Below are positions 1 through 8,263 of a stretch of 15,127 bases of DNA, piece after piece. The notes beneath the pieces are model-generated. The model saw nothing but the letters and a program-made list of their open reading frames with translations, searched no databases and was not told the origin of the DNA. Origin of the DNA: an uncultured Candidatus Saccharibacteria bacterium. Lineage in GTDB: Bacteria > Patescibacteriota > Saccharimonadia > Saccharimonadales > Saccharimonadaceae. The stretch is from the NCBI GenBank assembly GCA_938042055.1, contig CALIRX010000055.1, positions 1-15,127 of the forward strand, read 5' to 3'. The number at the start of each line of letters is the position of its first letter. Positions within the stretch are counted from its first letter, which is position 1. The position numbers and the translations under genes are program-made.

Positions 1-1
1 C

Positions 2-2194
2 AATAAGGACATGATGTTTGTATTGGGGCCAGGTCATGGCTTCCCGGCATTGCAAGCTAATCTGTTTTTGGAAGGTACGCTTGCTAATTTTGATCCGTCG
101 ATGGAGACTAACTTGGATGGTATTCGCAAACTATGCCGCGAATTTAGCTGGCCGTATGGTTTTCCGAGCCATTCTAATCCCGAGACGCCGGGCGTGATTC
201 TCGAGGGTGGTGAACTTGGTTACGCGCTCAGCACTAGTTATGGTGCAGCGATGGATAATCCTGATTTGACGGTAGCTTGCTTGATTGGTGACGGCGAAGC
301 CGAAACTGGGCCGACGGCTGGCGCTTGGCATCTCAATAAGTTGCTTAACCCGCGCAAAGATGGTGTAGTGTTGCCAATTCTTCATCTCAACGGTTATAAG
401 ATTTCAGCGCCGACTGTTTTTGGCCGAATGAGTAATTACGAACTGATGACGCTCTTTAGCGGCTACGGTTATGAGCCGCGCATTGTTGACGCTACAAAAG
501 ACGGCGTCGATCCGCACGACGAAATGGCAAACGCGCTTGAGTGGGCACACAATTTGGTTGCCGAGATTCGTGCTAGTACGAACACAGAAGCGCCGCGCAT
601 GCCGATGATTATCATGCGAACACTAAAGGGGTGGACTGGGCCGAAGTTTGTCGAGGGTAACAAAATTGAAGGTAACTGCCTAGCACACCAGACAGTACTT
701 AGCGAAGCGAAATCTGACCCCGAGCAGCTCAAAATCTTGAATCAATGGCTCAAGAGTTATAAGTTTGACGAGCTATTCAACGAAACGACAGGCTTTGGTG
801 ATTTTGTCAAGGATATCTTGCCTGAACAGCTAGAGAAGCGCTTGGGTATGTCGCCGCATGCTCGTGGCGGCGCAACTGTTTATCGGCCGCTGGTGCTGCC
901 AGATGTCGAGCAGTTCGCTGAAGATGCCGAAATCCCTGGCACTATTGGCTCTAGCAGTATGCGCCGGGCTGGCGCTTACTTGACCGAGGTTTTTCGCCTC
1001 AACGCTGATAATAAGAACTTCCGCTTCATGAGTCCAGATGAGACCTATTCCAACAAGCTTGACGAGATATTCCGGGCTACTAGCCGTAGCTGGCAATGGC
1101 CGATTATGGAGTGGGATAAGGATCTGTCGCGTGATGGCCGAGTCATGGAAATGTTGTCCGAACACAACATGCAAGGCTTAATGCAAGGCTACGTACTAAC
1201 GGGTCGCCACGCTATATTCGCTAGTTATGAAGCATTTTTGCAAGTCGTCGGCAGCATGGTTGACCAGTATGCTAAGTTTCTCACCCAAAGCCGTAACGTC
1301 GAATGGCGCGGTACTATACCTAGTATTAACTACATACTGACCTCGAGCGGTTGGCGCCAAGATCATAACGGTTTTAGCCACCAGAACCCTGGCTTTATCG
1401 ACGATATTCTACGCCGCCAGAGTAATTTCAGTGATGTTTACTTCCCGTCGGACGGTAATGTCACGCTAGTTTGCTTAGAGCATATGCTGTCAAGTGTTCG
1501 CCAGATTAACGCGCTGGTGGCCGGCAAAACTCTCGAGCCGCGCTGGTTGTCGCCAGAACTCGCTCGCCAACAAGTCGATGCTGGTCTGATGGTTTGGGAT
1601 TTTGCTAGCGATGAACATCCTGATCTAGTTATGGCCGCTTGCGGCGATTATCCGACCAAAGAAACTATGGCAGCTATTGATATTGTCAAAACGCATTGTC
1701 CGAACGCTAAAATTCGCTGCGTTAACGTTTCGAGTCTGACTACTGTTGGCTTTGGTACGTTGCGTCGCGTTGCCGACCAAAAGTTCTTTGACAAGGTGTT
1801 TACTGACGACAAGCCAGTTATCTTCAATTTCCATGGCTATCCGCAGACAGTTAAATCGATTCTCTTTAACTATGCTGTTGATTCGACGCGCTTTGATATT
1901 CGCGGCTACAAAGAGATCGGGTCGACGACCACGCCGTTTGATATGCATGTTCGCAATGAAACCAGCCGCTATGATTTGGCAATTGCTGCATTCCGCCAGC
2001 TGGGCCGCAATGGCGTCGTTCCGTTTGAGGAGGCCGAGCACTTAGCTTCGATTTACCAAGGTAAGATTGACGAGAATACTGCTTACATCAAGGCTAATGG
2101 CGTTGACTTGCCAGAAATTGACGCCTGGGTGTGGCCAGCAGCACGCGGACTAGACGAGGCAAAAGAGGAAGCCTGGCACGGGCAAACAAATTAA
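2..2194 (+). CDS. xfp: Xylulose-5-phosphate/fructose-6-phosphate phosphoketolase, 5' end outside window
   Basis: Thiamine-diphosphate enzyme that splits xylulose-5-P (often also fructose-6-P) with phosphate into acetyl-phosphate and a shorter sugar phosphate in the cytosol. The frame is open to the window edge; the first residues seen (NKD before MMFVLGPGHG) are already inside the conserved N-terminal region, so roughly 60-80 residues of the usual 790-830 are missing and the methionine at 11 is not the true start. Visible family motifs, numbered from that methionine: GPGHG near 6-10, EGGELGYALS near 65, the ThDP/Mg site GDGEAETGP near 93-101, HLNGYKI near 125, then in the C-terminal half MSPDE, the segment SSGWRQDHNGFSHQNPGF and a terminal transketolase-like domain. 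It ends at TAA, 21 bases before acetate kinase, which uses its acetyl-phosphate product. Identification is secure; substrate preference cannot be read from sequence. Confidence 0.96.
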   Translation, partial: NKDMMFVLGPGHGFPALQANLFLEGTLANFDPSMETNLDGIRKLCREFSWPYGFPSHSNPETPGVILEGGELGYALSTSYGAAMDNPDLTVACLIGDGEAETGPTAGAWHLNKLLNPRKDGVVLPILHLNGYKISAPTVFGRMSNYELMTLFSGYGYEPRIVDATKDGVDPHDEMANALEWAHNLVAEIRASTNTEAPRMPMIIMRTLKGWTGPKFVEGNKIEGNCLAHQTVLSEAKSDPEQLKILNQWLKSYKFDELFNETTGFGDFVKDILPEQLEKRLGMSPHARGGATVYRPLVLPDVEQFAEDAEIPGTIGSSSMRRAGAYLTEVFRLNADNKNFRFMSPDETYSNKLDEIFRATSRSWQWPIMEWDKDLSRDGRVMEMLSEHNMQGLMQGYVLTGRHAIFASYEAFLQVVGSMVDQYAKFLTQSRNVEWRGTIPSINYILTSSGWRQDHNGFSHQNPGFIDDILRRQSNFSDVYFPSDGNVTLVCLEHMLSSVRQINALVAGKTLEPRWLSPELARQQVDAGLMVWDFASDEHPDLVMAACGDYPTKETMAAIDIVKTHCPNAKIRCVNVSSLTTVGFGTLRRVADQKFFDKVFTDDKPVIFNFHGYPQTVKSILFNYAVDSTRFDIRGYKEIGSTTTPFDMHVRNETSRYDLAIAAFRQLGRNGVVPFEEAEHLASIYQGKIDENTAYIKANGVDLPEIDAWVWPAARGLDEAKEEAWHGQTN

Positions 2195-2215
2195 CGTAAA
2201 GAAAAGGGTGGGGGA

Positions 2216-3397
2216 ATGTCATTACTACTAATCGCAAATCCAGGCAGCGCTAGTCGCAAATACGCGCTGGTCGACGACAAGCTCAAAGAGGTTGCCGCAT
2301 TACATATCGAGCAGAGTGGCAGCGAATTAATCGCGACGCTGCGTACTGGCGGCGATACGCGGCAAGTACCGCTTGGTTTTGCTGACATTTCCCAGTCGGC
2401 CGCACATTTGTATGGTATTTTTAACCGCGAACATTTACTGGAAAGTCCTAGTGATGTTCGCGCGATCGGCCTGCGGATTGTTGCACCGAGCAACTATTTT
2501 CTCAAAGACAGGCTTGTTGATGATGACGTTGTCCAGCATATACGCGATATTTTGCCGCTTGACCCGATTCACGTCTCCGGTACGCTGCAAGAGCTAGAAG
2601 CTCTGCGCTCGTCGCTGCCGACTGTACCAGTGGCGCTAATTTCGGATAGTGCTTTTCACGCTCGCAAGCCGAGCTACGCCTGGAATTATGGTATCAATCT
2701 GCAGGACGCTGATCGCTTCGAGATTAAGCGTTTTGGCTATCATGGTTTGTCGGTCTCATCTGCCGTTAATGAGTTGTGGAACCGCGGCAAATTACCACCA
2801 AAGGTCGTCGTCTGTCATTTGGGTAGCGGCTCGTCAGTGAGTGCAGTTTTTCACGGGCGCAGTATCGACAACACCATGGGCTACTCGGCGCTAGAGGGGG
2901 TAATTATGGCAACGCGTACCGGTTCTATCGATTACACTGCTGCTATGGCGCTCAAAACTAAACTTGGTCTCGATGATGATCAGCTTGAGCATTATCTTGA
3001 TGAGAAGGGCGGCTTACTCGGACTCAGCGGAACTAGCGATATTCGTGAAATTCTTGATCGCGAAGCTAATGGCGACCATATTGCTCATCTAGCGCTGATG
3101 ACTTTGATTCACAGTGTCCATAAGGCTATCGGCGCGATGGTGGTCGCCATGAACGGCGCCGACTTGCTGGTATTTACTGGCACGGTAGGGGAACGTTCGG
3201 CAAACTTGCGCCGGCGCATCGTTGCTCACTTGGAATGCCTCGACTTCATACTTGACGGCAATCGTAACAAATCATGTCTTAACCCGACCGAGTTCACTAG
3301 CATCTCGCAAGCGGCAGTCAGTAAGCCGATAATTGTCATACCGACAGATGAAGGCGTCGAAATCGCTCGCCACACTATTAAGTTACTAGCGTCATAA
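2216..3397 (+). CDS. ackA: Acetate kinase, divergent
   Basis: Transfers phosphate from acetyl-phosphate to ADP, giving acetate and ATP. 393 residues, close to the normal 400. ASKHA-fold landmarks: phosphate-binding NPGSAS (8-13), SDSAFH with Asp144, FGYHG with His176, HLGSGSS (201-207), MATRTGS with Arg234, GLSGTSDIREI (269-279), FTGTVGERS, and TDEG with Glu379. Aligned by eye to the Methanosarcina enzyme, Arg87, Asp144, His176, Arg234 and Glu379 occupy the places of Arg91, Asp148, His180, Arg241 and Glu384. Two usual features differ: the nucleotide-site Asn (HLGNG, Asn211) is Ser204, and the GHRVVHGG loop reads GLRIVAPS. A purine-rich ribosome binding site (GGGTGGGGG) precedes the ATG by two bases or less. 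It directly follows phosphoketolase with no promoter visible between them, so the two very probably form one operon. Confidence 0.93.
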   Translation: MSLLLIANPGSASRKYALVDDKLKEVAALHIEQSGSELIATLRTGGDTRQVPLGFADISQSAAHLYGIFNREHLLESPSDVRAIGLRIVAPSNYFLKDRLVDDDVVQHIRDILPLDPIHVSGTLQELEALRSSLPTVPVALISDSAFHARKPSYAWNYGINLQDADRFEIKRFGYHGLSVSSAVNELWNRGKLPPKVVVCHLGSGSSVSAVFHGRSIDNTMGYSALEGVIMATRTGSIDYTAAMALKTKLGLDDDQLEHYLDEKGGLLGLSGTSDIREILDREANGDHIAHLALMTLIHSVHKAIGAMVVAMNGADLLVFTGTVGERSANLRRRIVAHLECLDFILDGNRNKSCLNPTEFTSISQAAVSKPIIVIPTDEGVEIARHTIKLLAS

Positions 3398-3409
3398 TTT
3401 TGGTCGTTG

Positions 3410-3444
3410 GAAAGGCATGCGTTATTGTTATGGAGACGCCTTTC
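3410..3444 (+). terminator. Possible weak terminator or attenuating hairpin after ackA
   Basis: GAAAGGC (3410-3416) is perfectly complementary to GCCTTTC (3438-3444), with a 21-base loop that can pair further (GCGT with ACGC). No run of T follows, so this is at best a weak intrinsic terminator between the acetate kinase operon and the methyltransferase promoter. Confidence 0.3.
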
Positions 3445-3474
3445 GTAATCTCTACTAAACAGTATCTTTCATTT

Positions 3475-3483
3475 TGTTATAAT
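3475..3483 (+). promoter_or_regulatory. Extended -10 promoter of the RNA methyltransferase gene
   Basis: TG-T-TATAAT is a perfect extended -10 element whose last base is 7 bases before the ATG at 3491. The expected transcription start therefore falls at or next to the A of the start codon, so the mRNA should be leaderless; no Shine-Dalgarno sequence would fit. Confidence 0.72.
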
Positions 3484-3490
3484 AAGTACG

Positions 3491-4801
3491 ATGAAAAGAC
3501 AGTCACTCGAGACTATTCACCTTGACAAAATCGTTGGCGGCGGGCAAGCCATCGGAACGCTTGACGACGGCCGCAAAGCGTTCGTCTGGGGAGGACTGCC
3601 AAAAGAACTTGTAACGATTCGCGTGACAAAGAAAAAATCACACTTCGTTGAAGGAATAGTAACGGAAATTACTGAGGAGAGTCCAGAGCGAATTACGCCG
3701 AAGGATGAAAATAGCTATTTAAGCACCAGCCCTTGGCAAATAATGCCGATGTCCAGCGAGCAATCGTACAAAGCGTCGCTAATCGAAGAAGCTTTTTTAC
3801 TTCACGATATCACATTGCCTGAAAAAATCAAGGTATTTTCTGACGTCGTAGAATTTAATTATCGCAATAAAGTCGAGTTCAGTTGGTTCGGCGACAAAAC
3901 GAACGACGACGAAAAAGAAACTCTGGACTTGGCGTTTTTCAAGCGTGGCGGTAAGGGGAAAGTCATCGTCGACGGAACCAGCTTGGCACACCCGAGCATA
4001 AATAAATTGGCAATTGAAATCCGCGACCTATTACGAGAAAAACCGATTGTCGCGCGCCAATTAAAAACACTATTGATTCGCTCAGACCAACAGGGAAACG
4101 CCGTCTGGCAATTGTACGTAAAAGATAAGATAGAAAACCTGATTTCCGACGATGAAGCCAAATTGCTATCAGCTGCGGGCGGCGAAATAATTTATTCCGA
4201 CCCCAAAAGCCCAGCCAGCCGAATCACCGAGCGCTTAAACAAATTCAGCGACACGACACTGAGCGACACGATTTTAGGCGTCGCCTTCAACTACGCTTGC
4301 GAAGGATTTTTCCAAGTCAACATTCCCGTTTACGAAAAAGCCCTGAGTGATATGAAAGCGTGGATCGATTGCAATGAAAAAATGCCGACCCTTGACCTTT
4401 ATTCTGGAGTCGGGACAATCGGCTTGACAATTGGCGGAGATGACGTGACACTGGTGGAGATCAACGAACATACCGTCGCGGAAATGCAGAGGAATATTGC
4501 CAAGCTGAATCGACCGAACGCCAAGGCGATTTTGGCGCCGAGCGAAAAATCTCTGGAATATATAACTGGCAAGCAAATTGTCATCGTTGATCCGCCGCGC
4601 GCTGGACTTCATGCGGACGTTACTAATCGACTGCTGGAAACTGAGCCGCCTAGGATTATTTATCTGAGCTGTAATCCAGTCACGCAAGCGCGAGACGTCA
4701 GCCTACTTCAGGAAAAATATGAAATCGTGCATCATCAAGGCTATAATTTCTTCCCGAGGACGCCGCACATTGAGCACTTGGTTATCCTTGATAAGAAGTA
4801 A
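3491..4801 (+). CDS. TRAM-domain class I RNA 5-methyluridine methyltransferase (TrmA/RlmD family)
   Basis: SAM-dependent enzyme of the family that methylates C5 of uridine in tRNA or 23S rRNA. 436 residues. An N-terminal OB-like TRAM region (about 1-60, with GGGQAIG) is followed by a middle domain and a Rossmann methyltransferase domain: GFFQVN (272-277), SAM site LDLYSGVGTIG (301-311), DPPRAG from 367, catalytic YLSCNP with Cys394, and C-terminal FFPRTPHIEHLVIL. All catalytic motifs are intact. The place where RlmD-type members carry the CxxxxxCxxC iron-sulfur cluster after the TRAM domain reads NSYLSTSPWQ (about 74-83) with no cysteine, so a cluster-free form is likely. Its own promoter lies 7 bases upstream. 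Which RNA and which uridine it modifies is not decided by sequence, so no gene symbol is given. Confidence 0.9.
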   Translation: MKRQSLETIHLDKIVGGGQAIGTLDDGRKAFVWGGLPKELVTIRVTKKKSHFVEGIVTEITEESPERITPKDENSYLSTSPWQIMPMSSEQSYKASLIEEAFLLHDITLPEKIKVFSDVVEFNYRNKVEFSWFGDKTNDDEKETLDLAFFKRGGKGKVIVDGTSLAHPSINKLAIEIRDLLREKPIVARQLKTLLIRSDQQGNAVWQLYVKDKIENLISDDEAKLLSAAGGEIIYSDPKSPASRITERLNKFSDTTLSDTILGVAFNYACEGFFQVNIPVYEKALSDMKAWIDCNEKMPTLDLYSGVGTIGLTIGGDDVTLVEINEHTVAEMQRNIAKLNRPNAKAILAPSEKSLEYITGKQIVIVDPPRAGLHADVTNRLLETEPPRIIYLSCNPVTQARDVSLLQEKYEIVHHQGYNFFPRTPHIEHLVILDKK

Positions 4802-4810
4802 ATCGACTAG

Positions 4811-4829
4811 CGCGTTAACGCTTAACGCG
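4811..4829. repeat. Perfect 8-bp inverted repeat between methyltransferase gene and next promoter
   Basis: CGCGTTAA, CGC, TTAACGCG: a perfect palindromic hairpin 9 bases after the methyltransferase stop codon and 15 bases before the -35 box at 4844. No T run follows on either strand, so it is not a typical terminator. It could be a protein binding site (operator) for the gene at 4908 or a transcript 3'-end hairpin. Confidence 0.55.
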
Positions 4830-4843
4830 GAACATCAGTAAAT

Positions 4844-4872
4844 TTGACACAGACTCGTTTCTGTGATACAGT
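4844..4872 (+). promoter_or_regulatory. Sigma70-type promoter for the 318-residue protein
   Basis: TTGACA (4844-4849), a 17-base spacer, then TACAGT (4867-4872) preceded by TGA, giving also an extended -10. The predicted start near 4879 leaves a leader of about 30 bases holding AGGAG (4892-4896) 11 bases before the ATG. This is the one clearly canonical, leadered promoter in the window. Confidence 0.75.
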
Positions 4873-4907
4873 ATTGCTACTAGTATAAAGAAGGAGTTTT
4901 TTATATC

Positions 4908-5864
4908 ATGACAAAAATACCCAAATCACCAGAGCAAGGAGTGTCGCAGAAATCGCCAGACGGACAAAAAGTAACTGGCTGGGACAGCTTAGCAGACTAC
5001 GACAATGGAGATTCCGACTACACTCATCACAGTCCATTTGGAGAAGTTCCAGCAATTAACGGAAACGATCTTCTCGACAGCGGAGTGTTCTTCGGCGATG
5101 CAATAGCGCTGACGCAAAATACATTCCAACCAAGCTCAGAAACTACAAAGGAAAAGCAAGCATTATTAAATCTTGGCGGCGTCTATGTGCTCGTAGGTAA
5201 AGATTCTGACCCAAAGAAACTAGAAGCAGCCTGGGCGCGAGCTATGCGCGGACACTATGATCAACAGATAACTTTCACTGAAGACATTACTGATACGGTT
5301 GAAAGTTATCCGCTAGTAACAACCACCCTAGACAACATACCAAAAGAAATCCTTGAAGCTGAAGCAGCGGAAGACGAGGCAAAGCGCCGCGCCGGAGATG
5401 AAGAAATTCAGCAAGCAGACGCTATTATTAACAGGGAAAAAGACTACCGAAGATTGAAAGATAAAGTATGGGATGTAAAGCTTACTTTTGGTGAAGGAGA
5501 CGAAAAATATACAACCAACGTCTACGGCGACAAACAAAAGCAACCAGAGGAGATTCCGTTTGACTCGGCATCCGAAGCTAAGATTTCAATGCAACGCACT
5601 TATGCCATACTGTGGGCAAAACTTATGCAGAAGCACCTTGATGAAGGTGAAGGCGAAAAAGTAGCTGACGTAGCAGAAGAATCTCTTAATGAGATGGGTA
5701 TCGCTCTTTCTGAAAAACATGAAAATCTATTTGTTACAGATATCTGTTATGAGCTAGGCCGTGCCGTATACAATTGGGAGCATTGCGCCGAGCTAAAGGA
5801 TTGGTATAATGAAAGACTTCGCGAGCTGTTCGATATAAAGCCGCTTCCAAAAGAAGCTAGATAA
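4908..5864 (+). CDS. Acidic soluble protein of unknown function
   Basis: 318 residues, not recognised. There is no signal peptide or membrane segment. The first 80 or so residues are polar and low in hydrophobics (probably disordered). A compact segment near 85-110 (LLNLGGVYVLVGKDSD) is followed by a charged, alanine/glutamate-rich helix at about 145-180 that could form a coiled coil, then a mixed segment with WDVKLTFGEGDEKYTTNVYGD. The C-terminal third is helical and acidic and ends in aromatic-rich helices (YNWEHCAELKDWYNERL). The protein is strongly acidic overall. Start choice is supported by AGGAG at 4892-4896 and the upstream promoter. It is a single-gene transcript closed by a strong terminator. 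It may be a lineage-specific protein; I assign no function. Confidence 0.85.
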   Translation: MTKIPKSPEQGVSQKSPDGQKVTGWDSLADYDNGDSDYTHHSPFGEVPAINGNDLLDSGVFFGDAIALTQNTFQPSSETTKEKQALLNLGGVYVLVGKDSDPKKLEAAWARAMRGHYDQQITFTEDITDTVESYPLVTTTLDNIPKEILEAEAAEDEAKRRAGDEEIQQADAIINREKDYRRLKDKVWDVKLTFGEGDEKYTTNVYGDKQKQPEEIPFDSASEAKISMQRTYAILWAKLMQKHLDEGEGEKVADVAEESLNEMGIALSEKHENLFVTDICYELGRAVYNWEHCAELKDWYNERLRELFDIKPLPKEAR

Positions 5865-5885
5865 ACCAGGACTGTCAAGAATGAT

Positions 5886-5922
5886 CCGGCAGGCATACGA
5901 TATTTGCCTGCCGGCGTTTTTT
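5886..5922 (+). terminator. Intrinsic terminator after the 318-residue protein gene
   Basis: A 10-bp perfect stem CCGGCAGGCA (5886-5895) / TGCCTGCCGG (5905-5914) with a 9-base loop, followed after CG by six T (5917-5922). It lies between two converging genes. On the - strand no T run follows, so it mainly serves the + strand gene. Confidence 0.9.
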
Positions 5923-5929
5923 ATGGCAG

Positions 5930-8263
5930 TTATACTTTTTTCTGGCGTTCATTAGCAGTTAATTTTTTGCCAGCGCGGCGGGCTAGCCACCACTGAGCTA
6001 GGGTGGCGATGACAACCACGGCGATACCCGGCCAGAGCAGGGTAATATTCGGCACGGTGAAATCGAAAAAGTCGCGCAGGAACCCAAAACCAAAGCTTCC
6101 AGCCGCCACAATAATCACCGACAGAAGATAAAGCAAGCGAGCACGCTTGGCGGATTTATCGATGGTTACGTCCAGCATAATTCCCACCAAGAACACCAAA
6201 TATACGCCAAACAAAGTCGCGGTAAGCACCGTCATCGTTGCGACTTCTGCAGCGTGACCAGGGAACATAACAGAGGTAATCCAATAGGTGAATGCAACAG
6301 TCGCACCAGTAATTAAAGCAATCGGTATAACGGCCAGCAAAGTATCGTGCCAGAATCTCTTCGGATTTATTCGATGCTTCGGCACCGGCGGAAACAGCGT
6401 CCACATAAGAGTCGGCATCGTCACCAGAAAAATATTCATAAACGTAATGTGGCGCGGCGAATACGGATAATTCATATTGATGAGGATCGTCGCAAGAAGA
6501 AGCGTCACGCCGTAAATAATTTTATGGAAAAACAGAACAGCGATGACTTCGATTGCCTGCATAATTTGATTGCCCAATTTCATTCCCATCGGCAGAGAAG
6601 TGAACGAGTTGTTGAGCAATATAATGTCGGAAACTCGACGCGATGCTGGAGCGCCCGCGTACATCGCCACGCCGAGGTCAGCCTTTTTCAGCGCCAAAGC
6701 GTCATTTACACCATCGCCAACCATACCGGTGAACTTACCAGATTGCTGGAATCGATTAATCAAGCGCTCTTTTTGATCCGGCAAAACTCTGGCAAAAATC
6801 GTGTAAGTGTCGGCCGCATTGTTAAATTCATCTTCGCTAAGTGCCGCCAAATCTTCGCCTAAAATCGCCTTTTCTGGATGTTTAATTCCAGCTTCTTTGG
6901 CGATGTATTGAACTGTGCGCGGATTATCGCCAGAGATTACGCGAATAGTTACACCTTGGCGCTGCAAAAAATCCACCGTTTCAACAACGCCATGACGCAG
7001 GGAGTTGCGCAGAATAACCGCGCCAATTGCCGTTCCAGAACCATTTTTCAAGTCTTTCAATTTGGTTTTATCGTCCGAAAATTCAGCCAACATCAACACG
7101 CGCAAACCATTGTCAGCCCAATCATTCAACTTTTTCTGAGTTTCCTTATCTACTGGCGCCAACTTCGACACAAACTCCGGCGCGCCCATCATCAAAGTCC
7201 GAATTTCGCCATCAATATTCGCCCTCACGCCCGCCATTTTACGCGCCGACGAAAACGCCATCACTTCCAGAACCTTCGTATTTTTTGGCGACGTAGCTTC
7301 CGCCAAGATTGCACGGCCAGTGATATTTCCGCCGCTGGTTTCATGAGCAATTAACGCCGCAAAGCTGGCGATGTCAGAGTCAGAATAGTCATTTTCATCA
7401 CCGAAAGCCGCGACTTTTTCAAGCGTAACTTCATCGCTGGTCAAGGTGCCTGTTTTATCTACAGCCAGCAAATTCAAAAGCGCCATCGCTTCAATTGCTG
7501 ACAATTTTTGTGGCAAGACTTTCGCCTGGGCTAATCGCAGTGAGCCGAACGCCAAAAGCAGAGAACTCGCCAACAATAAACCTTCAGGCACGACCGTAAC
7601 CGCCGCCGAAGTTATGGTTTTTAGGATGACGACGACGTTATCGCCAGAGAAATAATAGACGATAGCGATAAGTAACGACAGAACAATTGCGCCGTAAGTC
7701 AAGAAGTAAATTGCGCGCCAAATCGCCAATTGAAGAGGCGTGAGTTCTGGTTTGTAACGCTTCAGGACTTGGCTAATCGCGCCAGCTTTCGTGTCGTCGC
7801 CAATCGCAATTACTCGCGCCGTACCTTCACCAGCCAAAACCGTCGTCGCCGCCAGCACAACATCGCCGTCCTTTTTCTCAATCGACGCGGACTCGCCAGT
7901 CAACATACTTTCATTCAGCTCCAAGCCTTTTGACTCGATGACTTTCGCGTCCGCCGGCAATTCATCGCCAGCCTGAATAAGAATTTCATCGCCAATTTTA
8001 AGCTCATCATAACCGACCTCGGCAACATTTCCATCTTTTAACAATCGAGCTTTCGGCGCGCTCATCAGTTCCAATTGACGTAAAACTCGCTTAGCCCTTA
8101 ACTCCTGAATAATGCCAATCGTCGAGTTCACGACAATCACCACCGAGATAAACCATGCGTCACGATATTCTCGAACGTAAACCAGCGCACCAGCCAGCAG
8201 AAAAATCACCACAACAATAGGTGAAAGCAAATTTCGCTTAATAATATCCAAATAGTCGCGCAT
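5930..8263 (-). CDS. P-type cation-transporting ATPase, CtpE-like
   Basis: ATP-driven cation pump in the cytoplasmic membrane, 777 residues. Domains in order: two N-terminal membrane helices (about 14-31 and 37-53); actuator domain with TGES (122-125); helices near 190-205 and 211-245 with the ion-site motif PEGL (226-229); phosphorylation site DKTGT (Asp269); nucleotide-binding domain (about 280-430); hinge ISGDNP near 443 and GDGVND (516-521); then about six C-terminal helices from 563 to 762 and a basic tail. PEGL in M4, the short N-terminus without metal-binding cysteines, and the stretch GDGVNDALALKKADLGVAM resemble actinobacterial CtpE (calcium uptake in mycobacteria), so Ca2+ or another divalent cation is the best guess. 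It lacks the heavy-metal CPC motif and the PEMLP form of MgtA. Its ATG overlaps the stop of the upstream gene (TAATG), so translation is probably coupled. Confidence 0.93.
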   Translation of the reverse strand: MRDYLDIIKRNLLSPIVVVIFLLAGALVYVREYRDAWFISVVIVVNSTIGIIQELRAKRVLRQLELMSAPKARLLKDGNVAEVGYDELKIGDEILIQAGDELPADAKVIESKGLELNESMLTGESASIEKKDGDVVLAATTVLAGEGTARVIAIGDDTKAGAISQVLKRYKPELTPLQLAIWRAIYFLTYGAIVLSLLIAIVYYFSGDNVVVILKTITSAAVTVVPEGLLLASSLLLAFGSLRLAQAKVLPQKLSAIEAMALLNLLAVDKTGTLTSDEVTLEKVAAFGDENDYSDSDIASFAALIAHETSGGNITGRAILAEATSPKNTKVLEVMAFSSARKMAGVRANIDGEIRTLMMGAPEFVSKLAPVDKETQKKLNDWADNGLRVLMLAEFSDDKTKLKDLKNGSGTAIGAVILRNSLRHGVVETVDFLQRQGVTIRVISGDNPRTVQYIAKEAGIKHPEKAILGEDLAALSEDEFNNAADTYTIFARVLPDQKERLINRFQQSGKFTGMVGDGVNDALALKKADLGVAMYAGAPASRRVSDIILLNNSFTSLPMGMKLGNQIMQAIEVIAVLFFHKIIYGVTLLLATILINMNYPYSPRHITFMNIFLVTMPTLMWTLFPPVPKHRINPKRFWHDTLLAVIPIALITGATVAFTYWITSVMFPGHAAEVATMTVLTATLFGVYLVFLVGIMLDVTIDKSAKRARLLYLLSVIIVAAGSFGFGFLRDFFDFTVPNITLLWPGIAVVVIATLAQWWLARRAGKKLTANERQKKV

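Noticed and set aside
1625..2041. Open frame on the - strand inside phosphoketolase, and many similar ones inside the other genes
   Set aside because: Shadow frames of clearly conserved genes; no start signals and unlikely protein composition.
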